Shown here in pieces: positions 33,722-43,337 of a DNA stretch of 64,000 nt. The stretch lies in assembly GCF_028204155.1 (NCBI RefSeq), contig NZ_JAQLOI010000001.1, forward strand, positions 1,240,001 through 1,304,000, in the 5' to 3' direction. The notes below the pieces were generated by a model, which did no database searches, was not told where the DNA came from, and worked only from the letters and a program-made list of their open reading frames with translations. Made by a program: the position numbers and the translations under genes. Position 1 is the first letter of the stretch; each line of letters opens with the position of its first letter. The stretch is from Vibrio algarum. Lineage in GTDB: Bacteria > Pseudomonadota > Gammaproteobacteria > Enterobacterales > Vibrionaceae.

Positions 33722-34117
33722 ATGACTATTTCTTTTAACAATGCTTTAGGCATTCACCAACATACTGTTGGTACACGTGAGCGCAATGCAGAGGTTATCT
33801 CTACTAATATTGCGCAAGCGAACACGCCGGGCTATAAGTCGAAAGGAATGGATTTTCAAAGAGCACTTCAGACGGCAACGTCAGAGGCAAACTTTGGTCT
33901 TAACCGTACTAATGAGCGGCATATTGCTGCCTCATCCAACGTGACTGGGGATGTGAAATACCGTGTTCCTACACAGCCCGATACTGGTGACGGCAATACT
34001 GTAGATGTGGATTTGGAGCGTAACTTGTTTATGCAAAACCAGATCAGACACCAAGCGTCGCTAGACTTCTTAGGTGGTAAATTTAAGAACTTAACTAAGG
34101 CAATTAGAGGGGAATAA
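33722..34117 (+). CDS. flgB: Flagellar proximal rod protein FlgB
   Basis: A 131-residue rod protein without a signal peptide, exported by the flagellar secretion system. The N-terminal rod/hook-family helix shows the AEVISTNIAQANTPGYKSKG motif, and the C-terminal helix DLERNLFMQNQIRHQASLDF is present. It is the first gene of flgBCDE and is followed by flgC after 4 bp. Confidence 0.94.
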   Translation: MTISFNNALGIHQHTVGTRERNAEVISTNIAQANTPGYKSKGMDFQRALQTATSEANFGLNRTNERHIAASSNVTGDVKYRVPTQPDTGDGNTVDVDLERNLFMQNQIRHQASLDFLGGKFKNLTKAIRGE

Positions 34118-34121
34118 CTAG

Positions 34122-34538
34122 ATGAGCTTATTTAACGTATTCAATGTGACTGGTTCTGCGATGAGTGCTGAATCTGTTCGTCTAAATACAACCTCAAGTA
34201 ACCTTGCTAATGCAGATAGCATAAGTGGCTCAGCTAAAGAAACATATAAAGCTCGTCATGCAGTGTTTGGCGCAGAGTTGAGTAAGGCACGTTTTAACGG
34301 TGACCATAATGTCCCTGTTAAAGTGTTAGGTATTGTAGAGAGCGATAAGCCTCTTCAGGCGGAATACAACCCCGATCATCCACTTGCTAACGACGAAGGC
34401 TATATATACAAGCCGAACGTTAATGTAATGGAAGAAATGGCAAACATGATTTCTGCTTCCCGTTCATATCAAACGAATGTTCAGGTTGCAGATGCAAGTA
34501 AACAAATGCTGCTGCGTACGCTGCAGATGGGTCAATAG
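34122..34538 (+). CDS. flgC: Flagellar proximal rod protein FlgC
   Basis: A 138-residue rod protein with the family N-terminal motif RLNTTSSNLANADSISGS and the C-terminal motif NVMEEMANMISASRSYQTNV. It forms the proximal rod with FlgB, FlgF and FliE. It is followed by flgD after 18 bp. Confidence 0.94.
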   Translation: MSLFNVFNVTGSAMSAESVRLNTTSSNLANADSISGSAKETYKARHAVFGAELSKARFNGDHNVPVKVLGIVESDKPLQAEYNPDHPLANDEGYIYKPNVNVMEEMANMISASRSYQTNVQVADASKQMLLRTLQMGQ

Positions 34539-34556
34539 GGATAAGGAGATAGCGTA

Positions 34557-35261
34557 ATGGCAATCAACAACGTTGGTCAGAGCGGCTTGTCCTATGTAGA
34601 CCAGCTTAAAGCACTTCAAGAGCAAAATAAGCCTACTGAGACAACAGGTAAGCAAGAACTCAAGCAAGAGGATTTCTTATCACTGCTCACTAAGCAACTT
34701 GCTCAGCAAGACCCCTTTAAGCCGGTCAGCAATGACCAGATGATTGCGCAAATGGCTTCATTTGCGACCGTTGACGGCATCAATCAGATGAATGGACAGT
34801 TTGAAAACTTAAATTCATCGATGACATCTAATCAAGCATTACAAGCTTCAACGCTAGTAGGGCGAGATGTGTTGGTACCTGGTGCTGCGGGCATTAAAGC
34901 GGATAACGCCGGTATGGCGGCGATGGTTAAGTTACCTCAATCTGTCGATAATCTTTTCGTCAGAGTAGAGAATGAACTTGGTCAACTAGTACGAACACTT
35001 GATGTTGGTGCTAAGCCTGCCGGAGATAGCCGTGTTGAATGGGACGGTAAAGACGAAAACGGTGTTCCTATGCCTGCCGGCAAATACAACGTAAAAGCGG
35101 GTGGCCTATTAGAAGGACAAAGCACAGAGTTTGAAGTTTCGACTTATGCGAATGTGAATAGTGTTCTTTTAGGCAAAGGTGATGGGAATGTACTGCTTAA
35201 TCTGGCTGGCTTTGAATCGCCAGTTAAACTTGCTGAAGTACTAGAAGTTGGCAAAGCGTAG
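34557..35261 (+). CDS. flgD: Hook-capping (scaffold) protein FlgD
   Basis: A 234-residue protein. The N-terminal export and assembly block QEDFLSLLTKQLAQQDPFKP is followed by MIAQMASFATVDGI. The C-terminal part has the FlgD Tudor/FnIII-like segment VEWDGKDENGVPMPAGKYNV. FlgD caps the growing hook and allows FlgE polymerisation. It is followed by flgE after 28 bp. Confidence 0.94.
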   Translation: MAINNVGQSGLSYVDQLKALQEQNKPTETTGKQELKQEDFLSLLTKQLAQQDPFKPVSNDQMIAQMASFATVDGINQMNGQFENLNSSMTSNQALQASTLVGRDVLVPGAAGIKADNAGMAAMVKLPQSVDNLFVRVENELGQLVRTLDVGAKPAGDSRVEWDGKDENGVPMPAGKYNVKAGGLLEGQSTEFEVSTYANVNSVLLGKGDGNVLLNLAGFESPVKLAEVLEVGKA

Positions 35262-35289
35262 AACGCTAGCTAGATAAGAGGAAATTGAA

Positions 35290-36594
35290 ATGTCATATGT
35301 AGCTTTAAGCGGTTTATCCGCTGCTCAATTGGATCTAAATACAACCAGTAATAACATTGCGAACGCAAACACTTTCGGCTTTAAAGAGTCTCGTGCAGAG
35401 TTTGGTGATGTGTATTCGAGTTCAGTATTTACTAATGCGAAGACAACCCCTGGTGGTGGTGTTCAACCTAGCAAAGTTGCTCAACAATTTCATGAAGGTT
35501 CTAGTGTATACACTAATAACCCTATGGATTTACGTATCGGTGGTACTGGCTTCTTTGCTGTGTCTAAAGATCGTATGGTTCCACAGCAAAATGAAATGAC
35601 TCGAAACGGTGCTTTTCACCTTAACAAAGATAATTATATGGTTACCTCTAACGAAGAGTTTCTGTTGGGTTATCAGGTGAACAAGGATACAGGTGATGTA
35701 TTGTCTTATGAGCCGTCACCTCTTCAAGTTCCACCTGAGTTTGGAAAGCCCAAGCAGACGGCGAACGTCGATGTAGGTGTGAATCTACCAGCGAATGGTG
35801 ACCTAAAAGATCCTGCGCTGTTTGATTTCAATGATAAAGAAACATATAACCGATCAACCTCTTCAACCATATATGATTCGATGGGCCAGTCTTACAAACT
35901 GTCGACGTACTATTTGAAAGATATGACTCAACCGAATACATGGCAAACGTATTATACAGTGACAGACAAAGTCGGTGAAAAGCCGTTGAATGTTACTGGT
36001 GGTGATGCTCAGAATGCGACCGGTCACATGGGGCATACCATGAAGTTCAATACAGATGGAACGCTTTCTAGTATTAACAGCGGTAATAATATTGTTACTG
36101 AGCAGTTAGGTGTAGGACCAAACGCTATAGACTTGAATGGTGCAGATCCAACTCAATTAATGTCGTTTAAACTGGACGGTGCAACACAGTTTGCTGCCCC
36201 ATTTGAATTGACTAAGTTTGATGAAGATGGTGCGACAACAGGTTTCCTTACGAAGTTAGATTTTGACGAAAATGGCAGTATTTTAGGCACTTATTCTAAT
36301 GGTGAGAATGTCACTTTAGGACGCGTGGCACTAGTGCGAGTCGCAAACGAACAAGGTCTAGATAAGAAGGGTGGCACTCAGTGGGACTCAACTCAATTTT
36401 CTGGTGAGAAAATTTGGGGTGAATCTAACAAAGGTTCTTACGGTACGATTTCTAACGGTACGCTTGAGCAGTCAAACATTGATATGACGCAAGAATTAGT
36501 CGACTTGATTTCTGCGCAACGTAACTTCCAAGCAAACTCCCGTTCGCTAGAAGTACATAATCAGACTCAACAAACTATCTTGCAAATTCGTTAA
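35290..36594 (+). CDS. flgE: Flagellar hook protein FlgE
   Basis: A 434-residue hook subunit with the N-terminal motif LDLNTTSNNIANANTFGFKE, hook domains in the middle and the conserved C-terminus QELVDLISAQRNFQANSRSL. It is the last gene of the flgB operon. Two hairpins follow it before a new sigma-54 promoter for flgF. Confidence 0.95.
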   Translation: MSYVALSGLSAAQLDLNTTSNNIANANTFGFKESRAEFGDVYSSSVFTNAKTTPGGGVQPSKVAQQFHEGSSVYTNNPMDLRIGGTGFFAVSKDRMVPQQNEMTRNGAFHLNKDNYMVTSNEEFLLGYQVNKDTGDVLSYEPSPLQVPPEFGKPKQTANVDVGVNLPANGDLKDPALFDFNDKETYNRSTSSTIYDSMGQSYKLSTYYLKDMTQPNTWQTYYTVTDKVGEKPLNVTGGDAQNATGHMGHTMKFNTDGTLSSINSGNNIVTEQLGVGPNAIDLNGADPTQLMSFKLDGATQFAAPFELTKFDEDGATTGFLTKLDFDENGSILGTYSNGENVTLGRVALVRVANEQGLDKKGGTQWDSTQFSGEKIWGESNKGSYGTISNGTLEQSNIDMTQELVDLISAQRNFQANSRSLEVHNQTQQTILQIR

Positions 36595-36608
36595 CGCAAT
36601 TCTCTGAG

Positions 36609-36660
36609 GTACCAAACCGTCTAAAACGGTTTGGTATAGTTGCCGCTTTGGCGGCAAATT
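36609..36660 (+). terminator. Double hairpin after flgE
   Basis: Stem 1 is TACCAAACCGT / ACGGTTTGGTA (36609-36635). Stem 2 is TTGCCGC / GCGGCAA (36641-36657) followed by ATTTCCTTTC. The pair separates flgBCDE from flgFGHIJ and probably reduces rather than fully stops read-through. Only a short T-run follows. Confidence 0.6.
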
Positions 36661-36739
36661 TCCTTTCTTAACATTGCCATATATTGGCAAATTCAATGTA
36701 ATTCATCTTATCTCATTGTTATATAAGTTATAAATTAGT

Positions 36740-36755
36740 TGGCACATCTATTGCT
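36740..36755 (+). promoter_or_regulatory. Sigma-54 promoter of the flgFGHIJ operon
   Basis: TGGCACATCTATTGCT is a full match to TGGCAC-N5-TTGC[AT], 37 bp before flgF. Confidence 0.9.
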
Positions 36756-36791
36756 TTATTAGGTTCAGTAACTGAATTTTGGAGCGAAATT

Positions 36792-37541
36792 ATGGATCGT
36801 GCACTGTTTCTTGCCATGAGTGGCGCTAAACAAAATATGCAAGAGATGCAGCTTAGAGCGAACAACCTTGCGAACGTGAGTACAACAGGTTTTCGTGCCG
36901 ATCTAGCACAAGCACGATCGATGCAAGCTTATGGTGATGGTTTGCCATCCCGCGTTTTTAGTATGACAGAGCGTCCAGGACAAAATTTTTCTCAAGGCAG
37001 TGTGATTACCACAGGCCGTGATCTCGATGTCACGATAGAAGGTGATGGCTGGATCTCTGTGTTAGATAAAACAGGAAAAGAAGGCTTAACTCGCAACGGC
37101 AACTTGCATATTGATGAATCAGGTCTCTTATCCAACGGTACGGGTCATTTAGTGTTGGATGAATCTGGCGCACCTATTACCTTGCCTGTTCCTTTAGCAA
37201 AGGTAGAGATTGGCCGTGATGGTACGATTTCTGTGTTACCCAAAGGTGCACCGGCAGATGCGATGGAAGAGGTGGGCCGCATTAAGTTGTCTCGTCCAAA
37301 TAATCGTGACCTTTTCAAAGATTCGAATGGCCTGTTCAAGGCTAAAGATCCAAATCAGTTTTTCGAGGCCGATGCAGGTGTAAGTATTATGACTGGTGCT
37401 GTTGAAGGCAGTAACGTCAGCGCCATTGGCGAAATGACAAGTTTAATCGATATACAACGTCAGTTTGAAATGCAAGTAAAACTGATGAGCAGTGCAGAAG
37501 AAATGGATAAAGCTTCTGACTCTCTGCTACGTATGAGCTAA
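36792..37541 (+). CDS. flgF: Flagellar proximal rod protein FlgF
   Basis: A 249-residue rod protein with the N-terminal rod motif MQLRANNLANVSTTGFRADL, the central GDGWISVLDKTGKEGLTRNG and the C-terminal MTSLIDIQRQFEMQVKLM. It is the first gene of a new unit preceded by its own sigma-54 promoter and is followed by flgG after 24 bp. Confidence 0.94.
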   Translation: MDRALFLAMSGAKQNMQEMQLRANNLANVSTTGFRADLAQARSMQAYGDGLPSRVFSMTERPGQNFSQGSVITTGRDLDVTIEGDGWISVLDKTGKEGLTRNGNLHIDESGLLSNGTGHLVLDESGAPITLPVPLAKVEIGRDGTISVLPKGAPADAMEEVGRIKLSRPNNRDLFKDSNGLFKAKDPNQFFEADAGVSIMTGAVEGSNVSAIGEMTSLIDIQRQFEMQVKLMSSAEEMDKASDSLLRMS

Positions 37542-37565
37542 CAGATTAAGTAAAGGGGATAAGTT

Positions 37566-38354
37566 ATGCATCCGGCATTATGGGTAAGTAAAACAGGTTT
37601 AGATGCTCAGCAAACGAACATCTCAACGATATCAAATAACTTGGCGAACGCCTCAACCATTGGTTATAAAAAGAGCCGCCCAGTTTTTGAAGATCTTTTT
37701 TATCAAAACATCAATCAACCTGGTGGCCAATCATCACAAAATACAGAGCTACCAAGTGGGCTTATGTTGGGTGCAGGCTCAAAAGTTGTCGCAACTCAAA
37801 AAATTCATACCAATGGTAACGCGCAGACCACAACCAACTCACTAGACATGATGATCGAAGGTGATGGTTTTTTCCAGATAGTATTACCAGACGGTAACAT
37901 TGGGTATAGCCGTAACGGTCAATTCACTCTAAATGATGAAGGTGCCATTGTTACTTCTGGTTCTGGCTATTCGTTGGACCCAGAAATCATCATTCCAGAT
38001 GACTCTATCTCTATTACCATTGGTAATGACGGCGAAGTTTCGGTTCGACTTAGAGGCCAGCAAGATAACCAAGTAGTTGGCCAGATAACAACGGTAGACT
38101 TTATTAATCCTGGCGGTTTAGAACCTATTGGTCAAAACCTTTACCTACCGACAGGAGCAAGTGGTGACCCTACAGAGGGTGTGCCTGGGTTAGATGGCTT
38201 AGGATCTATTAGACAGTCGATGTTAGAAACATCCAACGTGAATGTGACGGAAGAATTGGTAAACATGATAGAGGCTCAACGTGTTTACGAAATGAATTCA
38301 AAAGTAATTTCTGCTGTTGATAAAATGCAGAGTTTCGTGAATCAGCAGTTATAA
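37566..38354 (+). CDS. flgG: Flagellar distal rod protein FlgG
   Basis: A 262-residue distal rod protein. The motifs NISTISNNLANASTIGYKKS, EGDGFFQIVLPDGNIGYSRN and the C-terminal VTEELVNMIEAQRVYEMNSK are all standard. It is the most conserved of the rod proteins and carries the rod through the LP rings. Confidence 0.95.
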   Translation: MHPALWVSKTGLDAQQTNISTISNNLANASTIGYKKSRPVFEDLFYQNINQPGGQSSQNTELPSGLMLGAGSKVVATQKIHTNGNAQTTTNSLDMMIEGDGFFQIVLPDGNIGYSRNGQFTLNDEGAIVTSGSGYSLDPEIIIPDDSISITIGNDGEVSVRLRGQQDNQVVGQITTVDFINPGGLEPIGQNLYLPTGASGDPTEGVPGLDGLGSIRQSMLETSNVNVTEELVNMIEAQRVYEMNSKVISAVDKMQSFVNQQL

Positions 38355-38386
38355 CGTCAACCATAAATTGAAATGAGTAAGTCGCT

Positions 38387-39166
38387 ATGAAACGTATATT
38401 TGGATTAGTTTTAATCATGACAATGTCGGGTTGTTCGATGATGTCTCCAATCGACGAAGGGACAGATGTTGAACAGAGTACAACGCTAGTTGATGCGGTT
38501 GAAGGCGATCAGTCTGACGTGGAAGATTCAGGGCTGATTGATTCTTTGAGAACCCGGAGTGACCCTATAGCGGGAGATCCAGCTTGGGCGCCTATACATC
38601 CTACGCACAAGCCAGAACATTACGCGGCTGCAACAGGATCGTTATTTAACACCGGCTTTGCGACTAATCTATATGACGACTCCAAACCCCATGGTATCGG
38701 TGACATTGTCACTGTGATGATGGAAGAGCAAACCAAAGCAGCAAAGAGTGCTGATGCGGATCTATCAAAGAGTAATGATTCAACTATGGATCCACTATCT
38801 GTAGGTGGACAACCGCTAACTATCGGTGACTACAACTTCTCTTATGAGATGAGCAATGACAATAATTTCAGTGGTGAAGCTACCGCAAATCAAAGCAATA
38901 GTTTAAGCGGTTCAATTACGGTTGAAGTTATTGAGGTATTAGCAAACGGCAATTTGGTTATTCGTGGCGAAAAGTGGCTAACACTAAATGCTGGAGACGA
39001 ATATATCCGTTTAAGCGGCACAATTCGACCGGATGACATTAGTTTCGATAATACTATCGCATCGAATAGAATTTCTAACGCTAGAATTCGCTATTCTGGT
39101 ACGGGAACCCAGCAAGATATGCAAGAACCTGGATTCTTGGCACGATTCTTTAATGTCTCTCTCTAA
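38387..39166 (+). CDS. flgH: Flagellar L-ring lipoprotein FlgH
   Basis: A 259-residue outer-membrane lipoprotein with signal peptide MKRIFGLVLIMTMSGC, the acylated cysteine being residue 16. The L-ring core GDIVTVMMEEQTKAAKSA is seen, as is IRLSGTIRPDDISFDNTI near the C-terminus. An acidic, flexible stretch (about 25-60) follows the anchor. It builds the L ring in the outer membrane together with FlgI, FlgO, FlgP and FlgT. Confidence 0.95.
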   Translation: MKRIFGLVLIMTMSGCSMMSPIDEGTDVEQSTTLVDAVEGDQSDVEDSGLIDSLRTRSDPIAGDPAWAPIHPTHKPEHYAAATGSLFNTGFATNLYDDSKPHGIGDIVTVMMEEQTKAAKSADADLSKSNDSTMDPLSVGGQPLTIGDYNFSYEMSNDNNFSGEATANQSNSLSGSITVEVIEVLANGNLVIRGEKWLTLNAGDEYIRLSGTIRPDDISFDNTIASNRISNARIRYSGTGTQQDMQEPGFLARFFNVSL

Positions 39167-39211
39167 TCAAGCGGGATAGTCGAAGTTTTGACAGAAAATA
39201 AGGTTAATGCG

Positions 39212-40303
39212 ATGAAAAAATTGATGGTAATGATAGTGGGTATGGCAATGATGGCAACATCTGCATATGCCGCACGAATTAAGGACGTCGCAGAGGTCGC
39301 AGGGGTTCGTAGTAACCAATTGGTCGGGTATGGTCTAGTAACAGGCCTACCGGGAACCGGCGAATCTACACCATTTACGGATCAAAGCTTCAACGCCATG
39401 TTGCAAAATTTTGGCATACAATTGCCACCTGGTACCAAACCCAAAACGAAGAATGTCGCCGCCGTTATTGTAACTGCTGAACTAAAAGCATTTTCAAAGC
39501 AGGGTCAAAAGGTAGATGTAACGGTTTCATCTATTGGTTCTGCAAAGAGCTTACGTGGTGGAACATTAGTTCAAACGTTTTTAAAGGGTTTAGATGGTGA
39601 GGTTTATGCAATCGCTCAAGGCAACCTTGTTGTTAGTGGGTTTAGTGCTGAAGGCGCTGATGGATCTAAGATTGTAGGTAATAATCCAACGGTTGGTTTA
39701 ATTTCTAGTGGTGCGACGGTTGAGCGTGAGATTCCAAGCCCATTTAGCCGTGGCGACTTTATCACCTTTAACCTTGTTGAATCTGATTTTACTACCGCTC
39801 AACGGATGGCTGATGCCGTTAACCGATTCTTAGGTCCTGATATGGCTTCCGCGATCGATTCCACTTCCGTTCGAGTTCGAGCCCCTCGTGATGTAAGCCA
39901 ACGGGTAGCGTTTTTATCGGCTATAGAGAATGTTGAGTTTAACCCTGCGGATGGCTCAGCAAAAATTATCGTCAACTCTAGAACAGGTACTATCGTTGTG
40001 GGGCAGCACGTAAGATTAAAAGCCGCAGCTGTTACACATGGCGGGATGACCGTTGCAATTAAAGAAAACCTAAATGTAAGTCAACCAAACGCCTTTGGCG
40101 GTGGTGACACTGTGGTGACGCCTGATTCAGATATTGAAGTAACAGAGAAGCAAGGCAAGATGTTTAACTTTCAACCGGGACTTACACTCGATGATTTAGT
40201 GCGAGCGGTGAATGAAGTGGGCGCTGCACCATCAGATTTAATGGCTATCTTACAAGCATTAAAGCAAGCGGGCGCTATCGAAGGTCAGTTGATAATTATT
40301 TAA
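39212..40303 (+). CDS. flgI: Flagellar P-ring protein FlgI
   Basis: A 363-residue periplasmic protein. I start it at the ATG at 39212 because the signal peptide MKKLMVMIVGMAMMATSAYA begins there and AAGG lies 10 bp upstream. A TTG at 39188 would place eight extra residues before the signal. The family core RIKDVAEVAGVRSNQLVGYG directly follows cleavage. FlgI polymerises into the P ring with the help of FlgA. Confidence 0.95.
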   Translation: MKKLMVMIVGMAMMATSAYAARIKDVAEVAGVRSNQLVGYGLVTGLPGTGESTPFTDQSFNAMLQNFGIQLPPGTKPKTKNVAAVIVTAELKAFSKQGQKVDVTVSSIGSAKSLRGGTLVQTFLKGLDGEVYAIAQGNLVVSGFSAEGADGSKIVGNNPTVGLISSGATVEREIPSPFSRGDFITFNLVESDFTTAQRMADAVNRFLGPDMASAIDSTSVRVRAPRDVSQRVAFLSAIENVEFNPADGSAKIIVNSRTGTIVVGQHVRLKAAAVTHGGMTVAIKENLNVSQPNAFGGGDTVVTPDSDIEVTEKQGKMFNFQPGLTLDDLVRAVNEVGAAPSDLMAILQALKQAGAIEGQLIII

Positions 40304-40313
40304 GGGTAATGTG

Positions 40314-41237
40314 ATGATAAATAATTCGAATGACATCGGTTTCGTTCACGATATCGCTAGTCTAGACAAGCTGCGTCAAAGTGCTGTTAGTAGTGATGAA
40401 AGTGACAACAAAGAGGCTCTAAAAGCAGCGGCAAAGCAGTTTGAGTCTATTTTTACCACAATGCTTTTTAAATCAATGCGAGACGCAAATTCTGCTTTTG
40501 AATCTGATTTAATGAAAAGTCAGAATCAAGATTTTTATCGTCAAATGCAAGATGAACAAATGGCCAGTGAGCTCAGTGCTTCTGGTTCTTTGGGTCTTGC
40601 AGATATGATCGTCGCTCAATTAAGTGCTGGTTCGGAAAGTGATGATAGTGAGCTAATCATGCGAAATGCTGCGTTAGATACGTCACTCAGTTTGCCCGTT
40701 GATCAATCAAAAGCAGGTGAATTTGCCGATGAGGCACTATCCGTTATGGCGGCTAATAAGGTCCAATCCAATAGTCGATTTGATAGCCCAGAGCAATTTG
40801 TACAAACTTTACAACCATACGCAGATAGAGCGGCCAAAGCACTCGGTGTTGATCCTTCAATTCTTATTGCACAAGCCGCATTGGAAACTGGTTGGGGTAA
40901 AAAGGTTATTCAAAACTCATTGGGTAGTAGTAATAACCTTTTCAATATTAAAGCAGACAGAAGCTGGAAGGGTGAGAAAGTCGCTACTCAAACTTTAGAA
41001 TTTCATGACAACGTGCCTGTAAAAGAAAAAGCAGCGTTTCGTTCGTACAATAGCTATGAAGAGAGCTTTAACGACTTTGTTCGATTCCTTAACCAAAACC
41101 CAAGATATGAAGCAACGCTTTCTCAGAATAATAATTCGGAATCGTTTATTCGTGGCATTCACAAAGCTGGCTACGCAACGGACCCTAAATATGCGGATAA
41201 AGTACTGCAGGTAAAAGAACGAATCGACAATATGTAA
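40314..41237 (+). CDS. flgJ: Rod-cap / peptidoglycan hydrolase FlgJ
   Basis: A 307-residue bifunctional protein. The N-terminal rod-capping domain (AAKQFESIFTTMLFKSMRDA) is followed by a C-terminal glucosaminidase-type domain (LIAQAALETGWGKKVI, NLFNIKAD), which opens the peptidoglycan for the rod. The ATG at 40314 sits 8 bp after AAGGG, and the GTG one codon upstream is possible. It is the last gene of the flgF unit and has a strong terminator. Confidence 0.95.
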   Translation: MINNSNDIGFVHDIASLDKLRQSAVSSDESDNKEALKAAAKQFESIFTTMLFKSMRDANSAFESDLMKSQNQDFYRQMQDEQMASELSASGSLGLADMIVAQLSAGSESDDSELIMRNAALDTSLSLPVDQSKAGEFADEALSVMAANKVQSNSRFDSPEQFVQTLQPYADRAAKALGVDPSILIAQAALETGWGKKVIQNSLGSSNNLFNIKADRSWKGEKVATQTLEFHDNVPVKEKAAFRSYNSYEESFNDFVRFLNQNPRYEATLSQNNNSESFIRGIHKAGYATDPKYADKVLQVKERIDNM

Positions 41238-41244
41238 CAAGGAG

Positions 41245-41268
41245 GAAGCGGCGACGCTTCTTTTTTTA
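41245..41268 (+). terminator. Terminator after flgJ
   Basis: The stem GAAGCG / CGCTTC with a GCGA (GNRA) tetraloop is followed by eight T residues. It lies 7 bp after the flgJ stop. Confidence 0.92.
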
Positions 41269-41283
41269 TTCTAGAATCTAGAA

Positions 41284-41325
41284 ACTCAAGACTCAAGACT
41301 CAAGACTCAAGACTCAAGACTCAAC
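41284..41325. repeat. 7-bp tandem repeat (ACTCAAG)n
   Basis: Five perfect head-to-tail copies of ACTCAAG (41284-41318) are followed by a degenerate copy ACTCAAC, and then by two AATCAAC/AATCAG-like units. It lies between the flgJ terminator and the flgK promoter and is not inside a gene. Copy number is likely to vary between strains. Confidence 0.85.
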
Positions 41326-41377
41326 AATCAACAATCAGACCTCGTATTCATTGTCACCTCCATTCAAACACTCAACT

Positions 41378-41393
41378 TGGCACACACCTTGCT
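41378..41393 (+). promoter_or_regulatory. Sigma-54 promoter of flgKL
   Basis: TGGCACACACCTTGCT is a full match to the sigma-54 consensus, 58 bp before flgK and about 50 bp after the tandem repeat. Confidence 0.9.
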
Positions 41394-41450
41394 ACATACT
41401 CAATAAGTTAATTAAAAACATCCATTTTAAGTAGTTTCACTGGGGGCATT

Positions 41451-43325
41451 ATGGCGTCGGACTTGTTGAATGTTGGTACTCAGAGCGTATTGACCGCTCA
41501 GAGACAACTCAACACCACTGGTCATAACATATCGAATGCGAATACCGAAGGCTATAGCCGTCAGTCGGTAATCCAAGGAACGAATTCGCCTCGTCAATAC
41601 GGTGGTGAGACGTACGGTATGGGTGTTCATGTGGAAAATGTTCGCCGCTCTTGGGATCAGTTTGCCGTCAATGAACTAAATGTTTCCACGACAAGTAAAG
41701 CACTACGTGAAGATGATGAAGAGAACCTAGGCAAACTAACAAGTATGCTCTCTTCTCTCGCATCGAAAAAAATACCAGAGAATATAAATGAATGGTTTGA
41801 TTCAGTAAAAACACTATCCGATTCACCTAATGATATGGGCGCTCGTAAAGTGGTATTAGAGAAGGCTGGCTTAATCAGCCAGAACCTCAATACGTTTTAT
41901 GAAACCGTTCGTCAACAGTCCTCAAATGTTAATCGTAAACTTGATCTTGCTGTAGAAAGAGTTAACCAAATTGGTAGTGATATAAAAGAGCTACATAGGT
42001 TAATGATGCGCACTCCAGGTCCACATAATGACTTAATGGATAAGCATGAAAAGTTAGTGAAGGAACTGTCACAGTACACCAAAGTGACAGTTACGCCTCG
42101 CAACAATAATGAAGGCTTTAATATTCACATTGGTAGCGGGCACAACTTAGTTTCTGGCGTAGAATCGAGCAAATTAACGATGATTGATGGTTCACCAGAC
42201 CCACAACAGCGCCAGCTTGCTCTGATAGAAGGTCAGGGTATAAAAGCGATTAATCATACCGGAATTGATGGCAAACTTGAGTCTTTGTTCAGAATGCGTG
42301 ATGAATTTATCCCTTATGTGCAGGATGAACTTGGACGAGTTGCGACATCTATTTCCTATGGTGTTAATGAGCTTCAGGCACAAGGTTTAGACTTACGAGG
42401 TGACATTGGTTCAAATGTGTTTACCGATGTGAATTCAGAACGTGTTGCCAAATCGCGAGTGGCGTTAGAGAAAAACTCACAAGCCGATTTAGCTGTTTAT
42501 ATTGATGATATGTCTAAGTTGAAAGCCGGTGATTATCACCTTAGATATGATGGCAGCGATTATACCGTTATAAAGCCGACCGGAGAGGTCGTCCAAGTCG
42601 AACCGAAAAATTCTGCCCTTTATGTTGATGGCATGCGTGTTGAGATGAACAACTCTCCTCGTGCAGGTGAAAAAATAATTTTACGACCAGTACGTTTTGG
42701 TGCGGAACAGATGAAAGTGGTCATGAATGACCCGGCAAAAATTGCCGCTCAAAGCTATGAGAGTTCAATGACTTTTGAGCAAGGAGATGCTGACTTCCAT
42801 GTTTTAGTTGCGGGCGAGCTGAAGGAATTTCAAGTTGTTGTCTCTCCGCAAGGTGATCAGTTTGCCGTATTAGATATGAATGGCAAAGTATTGCTTACAC
42901 CTCAAGACTATCCACCAACTGGACCCGTTACTGTCCAAGGAACCACCTTTGAACTAACCGCAGGTGCCATTGCTAACGACAAGTTTGCGGCAAACCTTAC
43001 CCCGTCAGAAGGTGATAACGGCAATTTGCGCAAAATGCAGGACATGCAAACGGCAAAAACCCAAAACGATAATAATTCTACTATTTTACAGCTTTACCAT
43101 GATCTCAACACGGATATGGGATTGAAGATGTCTACCGCCTCTAGGTTGTCAGAAGTCGCACGCCTAGAAAATGAATCGGCTCAAGAACGTGTTGCCGAAA
43201 TATCAGGTGTAAACCTAGATGAAGAAGCCGCCAATATGATGAAGTTTCAACAGTCCTATATGGCCTCATCTCGTATTATGCAAGCAGCAAACGATACGTT
43301 TAACACCATTTTGGCATTGCGGTAG
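41451..43325 (+). CDS. flgK: Hook-filament junction protein FlgK (HAP1)
   Basis: A 624-residue junction protein with the N-terminal rod/hook motif RQLNTTGHNISNANTEGYSR and the C-terminal VNLDEEAANMMKFQQSYMAS. It joins hook and filament and is escorted by FlgN. It is followed by flgL after 12 bp. Confidence 0.95.
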   Translation: MASDLLNVGTQSVLTAQRQLNTTGHNISNANTEGYSRQSVIQGTNSPRQYGGETYGMGVHVENVRRSWDQFAVNELNVSTTSKALREDDEENLGKLTSMLSSLASKKIPENINEWFDSVKTLSDSPNDMGARKVVLEKAGLISQNLNTFYETVRQQSSNVNRKLDLAVERVNQIGSDIKELHRLMMRTPGPHNDLMDKHEKLVKELSQYTKVTVTPRNNNEGFNIHIGSGHNLVSGVESSKLTMIDGSPDPQQRQLALIEGQGIKAINHTGIDGKLESLFRMRDEFIPYVQDELGRVATSISYGVNELQAQGLDLRGDIGSNVFTDVNSERVAKSRVALEKNSQADLAVYIDDMSKLKAGDYHLRYDGSDYTVIKPTGEVVQVEPKNSALYVDGMRVEMNNSPRAGEKIILRPVRFGAEQMKVVMNDPAKIAAQSYESSMTFEQGDADFHVLVAGELKEFQVVVSPQGDQFAVLDMNGKVLLTPQDYPPTGPVTVQGTTFELTAGAIANDKFAANLTPSEGDNGNLRKMQDMQTAKTQNDNNSTILQLYHDLNTDMGLKMSTASRLSEVARLENESAQERVAEISGVNLDEEAANMMKFQQSYMASSRIMQAANDTFNTILALR

Positions 43326-43337
43326 GAGGGTAATTAG

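Noticed and set aside
41284..41340. Short repeats that could be taken for a CRISPR remnant
   Set aside because: The units are 7 bp, directly adjacent and without spacers. There are no cas genes in the window.
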